Virus record (IMG/VR): IMGVR_UViG_3300036860_000398
Span: 1-42,905 of that record
Direction: 5' to 3' (one strand)
Length of the DNA stretch: 42,905 nt
Origin: a virus
Each line of letters begins with the position of its first letter. Position 1 is the first letter of the stretch. The translations under genes and the position numbers were made by a program. Shown here one piece after another: positions 29,449 to 37,100 of the stretch. The notes under the pieces are model-generated. The model saw only the letters and a program-made list of their open reading frames with translations. It was not told the origin of the DNA and searched no databases.

Positions 29449-30146
29449 CGGCCTTCTTCCCTTCCTGCGGGCATCCCTTGTTGGCCGAGATACTGTTCGA
29501 ATTTCAGGCGATTGAAGAGCGTGGCCGGCCGCACGAACTGCACCATCTCGGGGTTGTCGCGCCATTCCCGCCACTTACGGCTGATCACCCCCTTGCAGTC
29601 CTGCACGCTGGCGCCCTCGCGAAGTCTTGACGCGATGAGTTGTAAGTTCGAAGGAACTTCGCGAAAACTGCGACCGGTTTTTAAATTCAGAAATCGCAGA
29701 ACTTGAAGCGAATCTTCTCTAGACTTCCTAACGTCTACTTGTTTCTTCTTCGGAGGCTGTACGTCTGAAGTTGCAGTAGATTCAGGTACTTGAGGTTGTC
29801 CGTTAGAACTAGTACTAGAATCTAGATCTAGATTTTCTAGAAGAAAATCTTTGTCGAGCGTGACGGTTTCGTGACGCTCCGTCACGTTTCCGTGACGGTC
29901 TTCGTGACGTTCGCGTGACGGCTCCCGTGACGGGGCCGTGACGATTTCGTGACGCTTGCGGTCGCGGTACCTCCAGGACCGCTCGGCGGGGGTCCAGGCA
30001 CGCACAGGCTCCGGCTCCGGGAGCCCATACGTCTGGACAAGATCGCGCAGGATCATCTGCTGGTCAGGCGGCGGGAGCGGGTCGAGAAGATGAGCGACAC
30101 GCACGAGCACCTTGGCTCGGCGCTGCAGTGGTTCCGACGAAGACAC
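29445..30146 (-). CDS. replication initiator-like protein carrying the origin within its gene
   Basis: The 233-residue protein starts at GTG 30146 with a GAGGGGGC site. The C-terminal domain (LQVLRFLNLKTGRSFREVPS, NLQLIASRLREGASVQDCKG, WREWRDNPEMVQFVRPATLF, FEQYLG) matches the conserved phage C-terminal domain seen in DnaD-type and O-like replication proteins. The middle (residues about 65-130) is low-complexity and charged because the DNA there is a phased iteron array and an AT-rich palindrome region. This is the layout of lambda gene O. The start is separated from the next gene by a 176-nt spacer. Confidence 0.65.
   Translation of the reverse strand: MSSSEPLQRRAKVLVRVAHLLDPLPPPDQQMILRDLVQTYGLPEPEPVRAWTPAERSWRYRDRKRHEIVTAPSREPSRERHEDRHGNVTERHETVTLDKDFLLENLDLDSSTSSNGQPQVPESTATSDVQPPKKKQVDVRKSREDSLQVLRFLNLKTGRSFREVPSNLQLIASRLREGASVQDCKGVISRKWREWRDNPEMVQFVRPATLFNRLKFEQYLGQQGMPAGREEGR
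29809..29842. other. CTAG-rich palindrome cluster beside the iterons
   Basis: Three palindromes abut: ctagtactag (29809-29818), aatctagatctagatt (29819-29834) and ttctagaa (29835-29842). Five CTAG tetramers occur in about 32 bp. The flanking 29640-29858 is unusually AT-rich for this genome. It probably forms the DNA-unwinding part of the origin, or a protein-binding site. Confidence 0.6.
29859..29954. other. iteron array, probable replication origin core
   Basis: Nine copies of cgtgacg begin at 29859, 29870, 29880 (inverted), 29891, 29903, 29914, 29926, 29937 and 29948. Spacings are 10-12 bp with an average of about 11.1, close to one helical turn, so all would face the same side of the DNA. 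It lies inside the replication-initiator-like gene and next to an AT-rich segment. This is the classic arrangement for initiator binding and origin melting. Confidence 0.8.
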
Positions 30147-30307
30147 GCTGCACGCCCCCTCACTTGGCTGGATGGATAACCCGGGCTCCTGCCGGAGTGA
30201 GGCCAGCCGGACTTACGAGCGGGTGCCCCCACTACCCGAGTTCCCACTGTGGTAGCAACCACCATTAGGCATGTCAACAAATATTCCATCCACCACCTGT
30301 CCACATG

Positions 30308-30344
30308 GTTATCCCCAAAGTTTTATCCACGCCGTGGGGATAAC
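30308..30344. promoter_or_regulatory. ten-base inverted repeat with DnaA-box-like sequences
   Basis: gttatcccca (30308-30317) and tggggataac (30335-30344) are exact complements. Between them ttatccacg (30323-30331) differs from the strict DnaA box at one base. The site spans the 3' end of the upstream gene and the 176-nt spacer 30147-30322 before the replication gene. The spacer itself also has an AT-rich stretch (tcaacaaatattcc). It could be an operator, a terminator-like hairpin or an auxiliary origin element. Confidence 0.5.
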
Positions 30345-30631
30345 TTCCCGCGGGTCGACCAGTGCCCGGCCAAGAAGTCGGCGAGCATAGCCTCGAGCAG
30401 GAGAGCGGGGTTGTCCGTCCCGGACTCCCGTTCCGCCAAGGCCACCGCGTCTTTCCAGAGCTCGCCCAGCACGGGGTCGACGCCGTCCAGGTAATGCCAG
30501 ATGTGCCGGAGCAGGACATCCCCCGGATCTGACGTGCCATGCGTGATCCAGAGGCTCTGTGCGGGCAGAGGAGGCGATTTGCGGGGCCTCCAGGCTTCTG
30601 GTAGTTCCACAGTAGGAGCAACGCGACTCAT
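30323..30631 (-). CDS. unknown early protein (102 aa)
   Basis: It starts MSRVAPTVELPEAWRPRKSP in an ATGA overlap with the recombinase-like gene. The C-terminal half is helical and acidic (LLRHIWHYLDGVDPVLGELW, then NPALLLEAMLADFLAGHW). It lies between a recombination gene and the replication gene. No family is recognised. Confidence 0.5.
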   Translation of the reverse strand: MSRVAPTVELPEAWRPRKSPPLPAQSLWITHGTSDPGDVLLRHIWHYLDGVDPVLGELWKDAVALAERESGTDNPALLLEAMLADFLAGHWSTRGKLSPRRG

Positions 30632-31620
30632 GACTCGGTTTGCGCCCCGGGATGCTTCTTGAGGGCGACCAGCAGATCCGACAGGATTACGAGATCCAGC
30701 CGGGGGTCATCAATGGGCACCCCCTTGGTGAACTGATCCCGGAACGCGGGCCACGTCGACCGGGTCAGCTTCTTCGCCGCCCAGTTCTGCACGTTCTTGA
30801 GCAAGAGGGCGCGCTTGTGGTTGCGGTCGTAGTTCTCCTGCTCCTCCCCCGGCTCGCCGAAGGGCTGATCGATTAGGGCCTTGGTCTCTTCGCTGAGTTC
30901 CGCGGGCGGCTCCGTGGGGTCGGCAGTCATGCGCATCATGGCTTGGAAGGGGTCGGTCGGGTTCGGCATAGCCGCCGTATCCCAGCTCGCGGCGTCCATC
31001 ACGGGCCCAGTCGGTGGGGCGACGGGCGCCCGCTCGCCTGTCTCCTTGTCCAGCTTCTCGAGGATGTGCGGGGGCAGCGGGGTGGTCGGCCGCTTGTACT
31101 GGTACATACTTCCCGCGTGGGCTTGGTCCACCGAGACCACCTTAGCGTCCGGGACGGACGACACCTCGGTCTCGTCGAGGAAGCCGAGGCCGCAGATGGA
31201 GAGCGTGACGCGCCGCTTCGCCTTCGTCTCACACTTCATGATGGCATTCGCCCGCATCTCGCCCTTGAGTTCGCCGAGCGGCACCGCGCCGGTGCCGATG
31301 TCTTCCCGGCCGTCCCGATCCCGCGCCCGCGCGGTCACCACATAGATGCCGTCGTACATCTCCTTGACCAGCTCGAGAATGCTCACGCCATGGATCTTGC
31401 GCAGTTGCTCGGTCGCATCCCGCTTGGCGTAGAGGGTGAGTTTGCCGCTGAGCACGATGTAATCGAACGGGCGCGTGAACGGATTCAGGCCCACCGACTC
31501 ACACACGGCGGTGTAGTACAGCACCCGATCGCTGGGCGTCAGTTTCGCCAAGTCGCCCACGAGGAGCACCCGCTCCATGATGGCCGCCGCCTCGTCCTTC
31601 GGCACCAGCGCCTCACTCAT
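30628..31620 (-). CDS. single-strand-annealing recombinase-like protein
   Basis: The 330-residue protein has a conserved-looking core: YYTAVCESVGLNPFTRPFDY, LSGKLTLYAKRDATEQLRKI, HGVSILELVKEMYDGIYVVT, and MKCETKAKRRVTLSICGLGF followed by LDETE. I know this pattern from phage early regions, where it sits at the place of RecT/Erf/Rad52-like annealing proteins, and the KRDATEQLRKIHG block recalls RecT. It would pair homologous single strands during replication. The C-terminal 100 residues are less conserved in type. Exact family is uncertain. Confidence 0.55.
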   Translation of the reverse strand: MSEALVPKDEAAAIMERVLLVGDLAKLTPSDRVLYYTAVCESVGLNPFTRPFDYIVLSGKLTLYAKRDATEQLRKIHGVSILELVKEMYDGIYVVTARARDRDGREDIGTGAVPLGELKGEMRANAIMKCETKAKRRVTLSICGLGFLDETEVSSVPDAKVVSVDQAHAGSMYQYKRPTTPLPPHILEKLDKETGERAPVAPPTGPVMDAASWDTAAMPNPTDPFQAMMRMTADPTEPPAELSEETKALIDQPFGEPGEEQENYDRNHKRALLLKNVQNWAAKKLTRSTWPAFRDQFTKGVPIDDPRLDLVILSDLLVALKKHPGAQTES

Positions 31621-31795
31621 CGGTGTCCTCCACCCACTGCTCAGCGTCGGGGTGAGTCACCCCGATGAACTCCTTGCGTCGGGAGTGCTCGCGTAGGTAG
31701 TCGCGCCATGCGAGGGCCAACGCGCGATCCTGGAAGGCGCCTTCAAACCGCTCGTAGCCCAGGGGCCCGATGCTCACCACGCGGTACTCACTCAT
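31613..31795 (-). CDS. unknown early protein (60 aa)
   Basis: From ATG 31795 the product begins MSEYRVVSIGPLGYERFEGA. It has a small alpha/beta look with a helix AFQDRALALAWRDYLREHSR. It is coupled by ATGA upstream and overlaps the recombinase-like start. No family is recognised. Confidence 0.45.
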   Translation of the reverse strand: MSEYRVVSIGPLGYERFEGAFQDRALALAWRDYLREHSRRKEFIGVTHPDAEQWVEDTDE

Positions 31796-32109
31796 GGCGC
31801 GTCCTGCCAGAGGAACGACCACGGGATCTCCCGCGACGTTCGGGGCATGTCCCTCCACTTGCGGAGCCGCGACCGGAGCCATGACGTGGCCTCGGGCGAC
31901 TGATCTGCGTACGCCACCTGGAATTCCCGGCCGTCACGGAGACGGACCAGAAGACGAGCGACCGCGTCGCCGTGCGTTCCGAACCGGCCAAAGGCCACGA
32001 CGTCGTCAGCCTCTACGGTGGTCGTCTCTGCCTTGCGGCCCACAGGGACCGGCGCCCCCGCACAGAAGCCGGGGTAGCTTACCAACGAGCGAAGGACCAA
32101 GCGCGTCAT
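31792..32109 (-). CDS. unknown early protein (105 aa)
   Basis: It starts MTRLVLRSLVSYPGFCAGAP. The centre appears to be a small beta barrel (DDVVAFGRFGTHGDAVARLL, REFQVAYADQSPEATSWLRS), and the end is basic with Trp. No family is recognised. Confidence 0.45.
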   Translation of the reverse strand: MTRLVLRSLVSYPGFCAGAPVPVGRKAETTTVEADDVVAFGRFGTHGDAVARLLVRLRDGREFQVAYADQSPEATSWLRSRLRKWRDMPRTSREIPWSFLWQDAP

Positions 32110-32291
32110 TGCTCCTCCCGCTCCTCCCGCGTCTCCGTATCGTCGGAGAACGATTCCGGCCCGTGCTCCGACTCCAGCGCCCCGCAGAGCCAGCAGTGCG
32201 GCTCGAGATCCGCGCACGTTGGCTCATCGCACACGTGCCACGGGTGATAGTCCTTGTAGCGGACGTGGAGGTACGGGTGGAGCTCGCTCAC
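32106..32291 (-). CDS. zinc-binding early protein (61 aa)
   Basis: GTG 32291 overlaps the previous stop (GTGA). HVCDEPTCADLEPHCWLCGA supplies four Cys and nearby His in a compact site, followed by an acidic tail (SEHGPESFSDDTETREEREE). It resembles the second Cys motif of the protein at 28105-28347. Role unknown. Confidence 0.5.
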   Translation of the reverse strand: MSELHPYLHVRYKDYHPWHVCDEPTCADLEPHCWLCGALESEHGPESFSDDTETREEREEQ

Positions 32292-32599
32292 CGAATGTTC
32301 TCCTCGGCCTCGTAGCAGCGATCGCAGATGCCAAAGCGCAGCACGGCGTCCGCGTACTCCGGCTCGGTGTCCCGCACGTAGGGCACGCGGCACCAATGGC
32401 AGGCCAGGCGCAGGCGCACGCAGCCCCGCGGGATCGGCGGTTCGTCGGTGAATTCGTACGGCACGCTGAGTCCGGCGCGCACTTCGGCCAAGGCCTCCAG
32501 CACGCCCTCGACGAATGCCGGTGGAAGCTTCTGCTTACGCGCGAAGTGCAGCGCCACATCGGCCGAGCGCAATTCGTAGGCCCCGGGTCGCTCACTCAT
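32288..32599 (-). CDS. zinc-binding early protein (103 aa)
   Basis: It starts MSERPGAYELRSADVALHFA, with a helix LPPAFVEGVLEALAEVRAGL. Cys pairs CHWC and CDRC are about 24 residues apart, a split zinc-ribbon layout. It is coupled by ATGA and GTGA overlaps at its two ends. Confidence 0.5.
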   Translation of the reverse strand: MSERPGAYELRSADVALHFARKQKLPPAFVEGVLEALAEVRAGLSVPYEFTDEPPIPRGCVRLRLACHWCRVPYVRDTEPEYADAVLRFGICDRCYEAEENIR

Positions 32600-32772
32600 C
32601 CCCGCACCTCTGGGAGTCGCTCCTGCCGCTCGGACGGCAGGGCTGGAGAGTCGTCACACCCGCACACGAGGCAGAGACCGCCCACGGGGCACTCATGGCG
32701 CGGCACGATGGGCTTCTGCGGAAGTCCAGACTGTGGGCCACGGTAGTCGAACCGCCGCACGTTCTTCCTCAT
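32596..32772 (-). CDS. small Cys-rich early protein (58 aa)
   Basis: From ATG 32772 it begins MRKNVRRFDYRGPQSGLPQK and contains CPVGGLCLVCGCD, a four-Cys cluster. A charged tail follows. It is one of the run of zinc-motif proteins just behind the repressor gene. Confidence 0.45.
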   Translation of the reverse strand: MRKNVRRFDYRGPQSGLPQKPIVPRHECPVGGLCLVCGCDDSPALPSERQERLPEVRG

Positions 32773-33026
32773 CGCGTGCTTCCGTCGATCCCGGCGAGCA
32801 GGGCGCGGGCCTCGCTCAGATCCCCGACCGTGAACTCGCCGCGATACGGGCCGTCGGGATCGGTCACCTTGCGAATCCAGGCCGCCATCTCCGGCGCCGT
32901 TGCGTGGATAGAACACAACGCGATACCCGGCCCGATGTCCGTGTAGAAGTGATATCGACAGGCGGTACAGCGTCCGTCAGTCGTCGGTCCCGGTGAGCGT
33001 TGTTCTCGCGTCGTCTCAGTGGTCAT
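32769..33026 (-). CDS. zinc-binding early protein (85 aa)
   Basis: It starts MTTETTREQRSPGPTTDGRC. The site CTACRYHFYTDIGPGIALCS IH-type sequence gives three Cys and a His. The C-terminus (EMAAWIRKVTDPDGPYRGEF) is alpha/beta. It follows the Cro-like gene by an ATGA overlap and is thus the second gene of the early operon. Confidence 0.5.
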   Translation of the reverse strand: MTTETTREQRSPGPTTDGRCTACRYHFYTDIGPGIALCSIHATAPEMAAWIRKVTDPDGPYRGEFTVGDLSEARALLAGIDGSTR

Positions 33027-33229
33027 CGCTCGCCTCCCTCGAAGAACACGGTGATGGGCACGTTGAGCACGGTCGCCAGCGCGGCGATGGTGGTAACGTT
33101 GGGCACGGTCATGCCCCGCGCGAGGAAGTGGACGGTCTGGCGCGCGAGGCCCGCCTGCCGCGCCACCTCCACGATGTCCCGCCCCTGCTCCCGGAGCACC
33201 CGCCGCAACGCCCGCCGGTTGTATTTCAT
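33023..33229 (-). CDS. Cro-like XRE-family repressor (68 aa)
   Basis: The sequence MKYNRRALRRVLREQGRDIV, then EVARQAGLARQTVHFLARG and PNVTTIAALATVLNV, is a typical lambda-repressor-like helix-turn-helix domain with nothing else, as in Cro. It is the first gene of the leftward early operon, with its promoter directly upstream and the expected transcription start at or next to the ATG. It would bind the inverted repeat at 33273-33291 and control both directions. Confidence 0.78.
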   Translation of the reverse strand: MKYNRRALRRVLREQGRDIVEVARQAGLARQTVHFLARGMTVPNVTTIAALATVLNVPITVFFEGGER

Positions 33230-33235
33230 GGCTTC

Positions 33236-33264
33236 GTTCTACAGTAGGAGAAACTGGGTGTCAA
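33236..33264 (-). promoter_or_regulatory. early leftward sigma70-type promoter
   Basis: Read on the minus strand, TTGACA (33259-33264) and TAGAAC (33236-33241) are 17 bp apart. The -35 is perfect consensus. Six bases separate the -10 from the ATG, so the transcript is probably leaderless, as known for lambda cI from PRM. Confidence 0.75.
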
Positions 33265-33272
33265 ATAAAAAA

Positions 33273-33291
33273 CGCAACGGCCTGCGTTGCG
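33273..33291. promoter_or_regulatory. operator-like inverted repeat between divergent genes
   Basis: Arms cgcaacg (33273-33279) and cgttgcg (33285-33291) are complementary around a 5-bp centre. The site ends one base before the rightward -10 hexamer and 8 bp from the leftward -35. A repressor bound here would block rightward transcription directly and could stimulate or repress the leftward promoter. Confidence 0.65.
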
Positions 33292-33292
33292 C

Positions 33293-33298
33293 TATACT
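33293..33298 (+). promoter_or_regulatory. rightward -10 hexamer
   Basis: TATACT lies 23 bp before the start codon at 33321, with AGGAGG in between. No good -35 is present at 17 bp, so the promoter may need an activator or depend on the operator region. Confidence 0.45.
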
Positions 33299-33320
33299 CC
33301 CGTCCCACAGGAGGATGAGG

Positions 33321-33752
33321 ATGGCCGCGCCGCCGAACGTGCGCACACTCAAAGAACTGGTGCGCTGGATCGCGCACGTCCACCACCACGGCTCCGTCAA
33401 CGCCATCACCCAGCGCGTGTCGCTCTCGTCGGCGCTGCTGGGGAAGTACGCGAATGGACGGGTGAAGTATCCCCGCATCGACTCTCTTACTGAGCTCGCA
33501 AAGGCCTACGATCTTGAGCCGGACTTCGTGATCGGCTTGGCCTACCCGAGCCTGCGCCGGCCGGTGGCAGGAGGCAGCGGAACTACCGATAACTTCCCAC
33601 CGGTGGAACCGAAAAAGATGAAGGAACCCACTGACTTACGTGCAGACGAGAAGCATTATGTCAACTGGAAGAAATGGTGGGCCAGCGGGTTGTCAAGTCT
33701 GCGCGGCGATGGTATGGCTAGCGCCCGCGTGGACTGGCTACGCGGCACCTAA
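33321..33752 (+). CDS. CI-like DNA-binding regulator (143 aa)
   Basis: ATG 33321 is preferred over 33315 because AGGAGG is then at ideal distance. The N-terminal half has a helix-turn-helix: LKELVRWIAHVHHHGSVNAI, TQRVSLSSALLGKYANGRVK, PRIDSLTELAKAYDLEPDFV. The C-terminal half is charged and Trp-rich with no LexA-type peptidase motif, so it would not be SOS-cleavable. Divergence from the Cro-like gene around a shared operator supports a repressor or lysis/lysogeny switch role. Confidence 0.65.
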   Translation: MAAPPNVRTLKELVRWIAHVHHHGSVNAITQRVSLSSALLGKYANGRVKYPRIDSLTELAKAYDLEPDFVIGLAYPSLRRPVAGGSGTTDNFPPVEPKKMKEPTDLRADEKHYVNWKKWWASGLSSLRGDGMASARVDWLRGT

Positions 33753-33773
33753 CCGGATCGAGAGACCCCTCCC

Positions 33774-33983
33774 ATGGCCCTGCTGCGCTTTCAAGCCCGC
33801 TTTGGTTCCTGGCACCGCCCGCTCGACGCCATCGAAGTCTGGTCGCTCGAGCACCATCTGCTCGCCGTACTGGACGGCGATCTCCTCTCCACCATCTTGG
33901 AGCACTACATGATGCTGACCGCCCTAGTACGACGCATCGACGACGAGACGACGGAACGGGCCCGCCTTGAGAGTCTGCGATGA
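33774..33983 (+). CDS. small helical protein in repressor operon (69 aa)
   Basis: It starts MALLRFQARFGSWHRPLDAI. The rest is one or two amphipathic helices (SLEHHLLAVLDGDLLSTILE, LTALVRRIDDETTERARLES). It is coupled to the lipoprotein gene by ATGA. Function unknown. Its position suggests expression in the same state as the regulator. Confidence 0.5.
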   Translation: MALLRFQARFGSWHRPLDAIEVWSLEHHLLAVLDGDLLSTILEHYMMLTALVRRIDDETTERARLESLR

Positions 33984-34195
33984 TTCTTCTTGTGCTCCTT
34001 CTCGTGCTCGTGGGCTGCGCAGGTCCTACCTACCTCGGCCAGCCCGACCGCGATTTCCGGCGAGACAACTATGAATGCAAACGCGCATCCGAGACCTTCT
34101 GGGCGGGCAGCGTGATGATGGCGCTGGCGGCGAAGTACGAGGCCAACAAGCGCTACGCCGAATGCATGGAAGTGCGCGGCTACGAGCGGCGCTAG
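33980..34195 (+). CDS. small lipoprotein of the repressor operon (71 aa)
   Basis: MILLVLLLVLVGCAGPTYLG is a short signal peptide with a lipobox ending in Cys13. The mature part has two more Cys (YECKRASETFW, YAECMEVRGYERR) that could form a disulfide. Lipoproteins encoded beside phage repressors often act in superinfection exclusion or host conversion. The fold here is unknown. Its TAG stop overlaps the convergent gene's stop. Confidence 0.65.
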   Translation: MILLVLLLVLVGCAGPTYLGQPDRDFRRDNYECKRASETFWAGSVMMALAAKYEANKRYAECMEVRGYERR

Positions 34196-37100
34196 CGGGT
34201 CAGCGTCCCCGGCGCCACTCCGAAATGCGGACTGCGCGGATTGTCGATGGGGAGTTTCTTCTCCAGTTGCCGCATCTGATGGGCCTTGAGATCCTGGTCG
34301 AGCTCCGGCAACTCCTGCCGCAAACGCAGGAGCGCGATTTCCTTGTAGGTGTTCACCACGGTCTTGATGAGCCCCGCCTTGCCGCCTTCCGACCCCGGGG
34401 ACTGGCGCTGATACTCCGGCGTGCGCATCATGGCCTCGAGCGCTTCGTGGAGGTTCCGCCCGTTGCCGTCCTTCACCTCCTTGCCCATCAGCACGACGTA
34501 GCGGTCATATTCTTGAAGGGTGAGCTCAAGCCCGGGCGCGCGCAGCGGCTGGTAAATCTGCACCCCGCTCGCCGGCTGTGCAGGCCCCGCGACAAACCGA
34601 GAGGGCATTGACAGCGCTACCCGATTCTGCACGATCTCATTGCGGACGGGATCATCCTTGATGGTGGAGGTGTAGATGGGCGAGATCAGGTCTGGCCCCC
34701 ACCCGCCTTGTAGCCGGATCGGTTCGGCGAAGAGGTTCCGCCGCGGGGGCAGCGTCGCCGACCATCCCGGTACCGCCGCTTTGATCTCGTCCAGCAGCGT
34801 CCGCGTCTCGCGCACCGTGGGATCGAGCTGCCGTTCGATCTGGCGTACGAGACCCGGGACGAGGCTTCGGACGAAGCCCTTGGCGTACGTGTGTGCGCCC
34901 TCGTCCGGCTTCTGGATGGCCTCTAGGACATTGCTCAGGCCCTCAAGGTAGGTCTTGCTCACCATGTGCTTCGACACGGCCAAGCCAAGAGCCGACGCGA
35001 TGCTGAGAGCGTCGTCCTCGGGAAGTTGCCCCAGGATTTCCGAAGCATCCGCCGTGATCCCGATCAGGGCGCCCAGCGGATCGAGCCGACTATACGCATA
35101 GTACGTCTCGCCGACGTCGATCGAGTAGGGCTGCCAGCCGGTCTCCCGTAACTCCCGCACGAGATTCTTGTCCTTGGGACCGCCGCCCGTGATGAGGCCT
35201 TGCGCGGCGAGGATGGCCACGGTCGCGGAGGCCATCAGCCCGGCGGAGAACCGCCCCAAGGCCAGATCCCGCTGCGCGCCGGGCGTGGCCAGATCGCTGC
35301 GCATCTTCTCCGAGAGCAGATTCAAGCCCGGGAGCCGCTGCCAGGTGTAATTGAGAATGTTGATCGGCGTCCGCACGAAGGGCATCACAAGGCGCCCGCC
35401 CGGCGTGGAATCCACGAAGCGCATCAGGGCTTGGCCACTCGGGCCCAACGCGTTGTTGAAAGTCTGGATCAGCGCGAATTGCTCGGCCGCGGTCTTGATG
35501 TTCGGCGAAGGATTCCGCTCGAGATCCGCCACCCGACGTCCGAAGGCATCGCCCGTCAATCCCTCCAGGGTGGCCTCCCGCACGGCCTGGGCCTTGAGCT
35601 CCATGCGGTAATTGACGGCCTTGAACATCGCGTCCTCAGCCGTGAGCAGCCGCGTCGGCATGCGCACCACATTGCCGAGGAAGTCAATCGCTCGGCCGAG
35701 CATGGAGTCCGTGGCCACGCCCGCCCCGGAGGCCGTGATGGCCGGCGGACGCTCTACTTTCTCGACGCCAAAGACCGAGACGTCACCTTCCCGGAGCGCC
35801 TTGCCGGTGAGACGCAGCCCATCGCCGAATCCGTCCACCAAGCCGCGCAGCATCGCCGTCGCTTCCCCGCGGACCACGCCGGGGTCGCTGCCGAAGTGGA
35901 GATTCTGGGCGAGCCAGCGTTCGGGAATCGACCACAGCGCCGTCCCCGCATTGCTCAGCGTGTTCGCTGCGTGGGTCTGCGGCCCCGAGAGCAGCGAATT
36001 GATCCAGGCTTCGTAGATCATGTTTTGCCCAGCCCGGAGCCCACTCACCGTCTGCTCGGCGAACATCTCTTTCTGCGCCTTCGTCCGCAACTGCGTCAGG
36101 CGCTCCGCGAGGGTGCCAGGATCGATCTCTGGCGCCGTGGACAGCGTGCGCGAGAGATCTGCGATGTCCCCGAGATTCATGGCGGACCGCTCGGCGGAGG
36201 ACAGAATCTTGCGCGCCTCCAAGCCGCGGGCCACGTTGCGCGCGATCATCTCGTCACGCACGGCGAGCTCGCCGGCCACCGTGAAGGCGTTGACCAGATC
36301 GGCGGACGCCTCGGCATCCCCCTGGATCGTCCGCTTGGCGAGATCGTCCACGTAGGTGGCGGCCTTGTTGTAGTGATCGCGCAACGCCGTCATCTGGGCC
36401 CGGTCCAGCATGGTGCTCTCAGGATCGAGCGACAGGGCGTGCTCGAGCGTCAGCGCTCCCTGGCTCTCAGCCACTGTCTGGGCGTGCGTGACGGGCACCC
36501 GGCTGGGCGCCGTACGCTCGGCCTGGAAGGCGTTGATGTTCTGAATCGTCTTCTTGACGGATGCCGTGGCGTCGATGCGGCCGACGTTGACCCGCGCTTC
36601 GCCGGGCGCCTTGGGCGTGATCGGAGTCCGCCCGGTCGTGGGCTCAGGGGGAAAGCCGATCGAGCCGCGCTCACTCGTCAAGATGGTTTTCAGCTTGGCT
36701 AGCCGCTCCTCGGACGACAGCACCCCCATGGCGCTAGGAGTCGCCAGGACAGCGGCAATCGTGCCGGCCACCGCGGCCACCTTCGTGGCTGTCGGCGTAT
36801 CCAGCCCGAGGCCCTGCGCCGCCCGGTTCGCCACCTCGTGCACGGCCGTCCCGATGGGGTTGCGCACACTCTCCGCCAGTTGCTCGGTCAATTCGGCCGG
36901 CGCCCCCGCGCGCGTGGAGGCGCTGCGCACCAGGGCCTCGCCGACGTTGGCGATCGGCTGATTCAGGCGCAAGGAGACTTTCTCGGGTAGCGTCCCCTCC
37001 TGGACGGCTTTCTCGAGCTCGTCCACGCCATAGCCCGTCATCGTTTTGAGCACGGTACTGAGCCCCTCGCGGAAGGGATTCGCGACCGGGGCCGCTTCGG

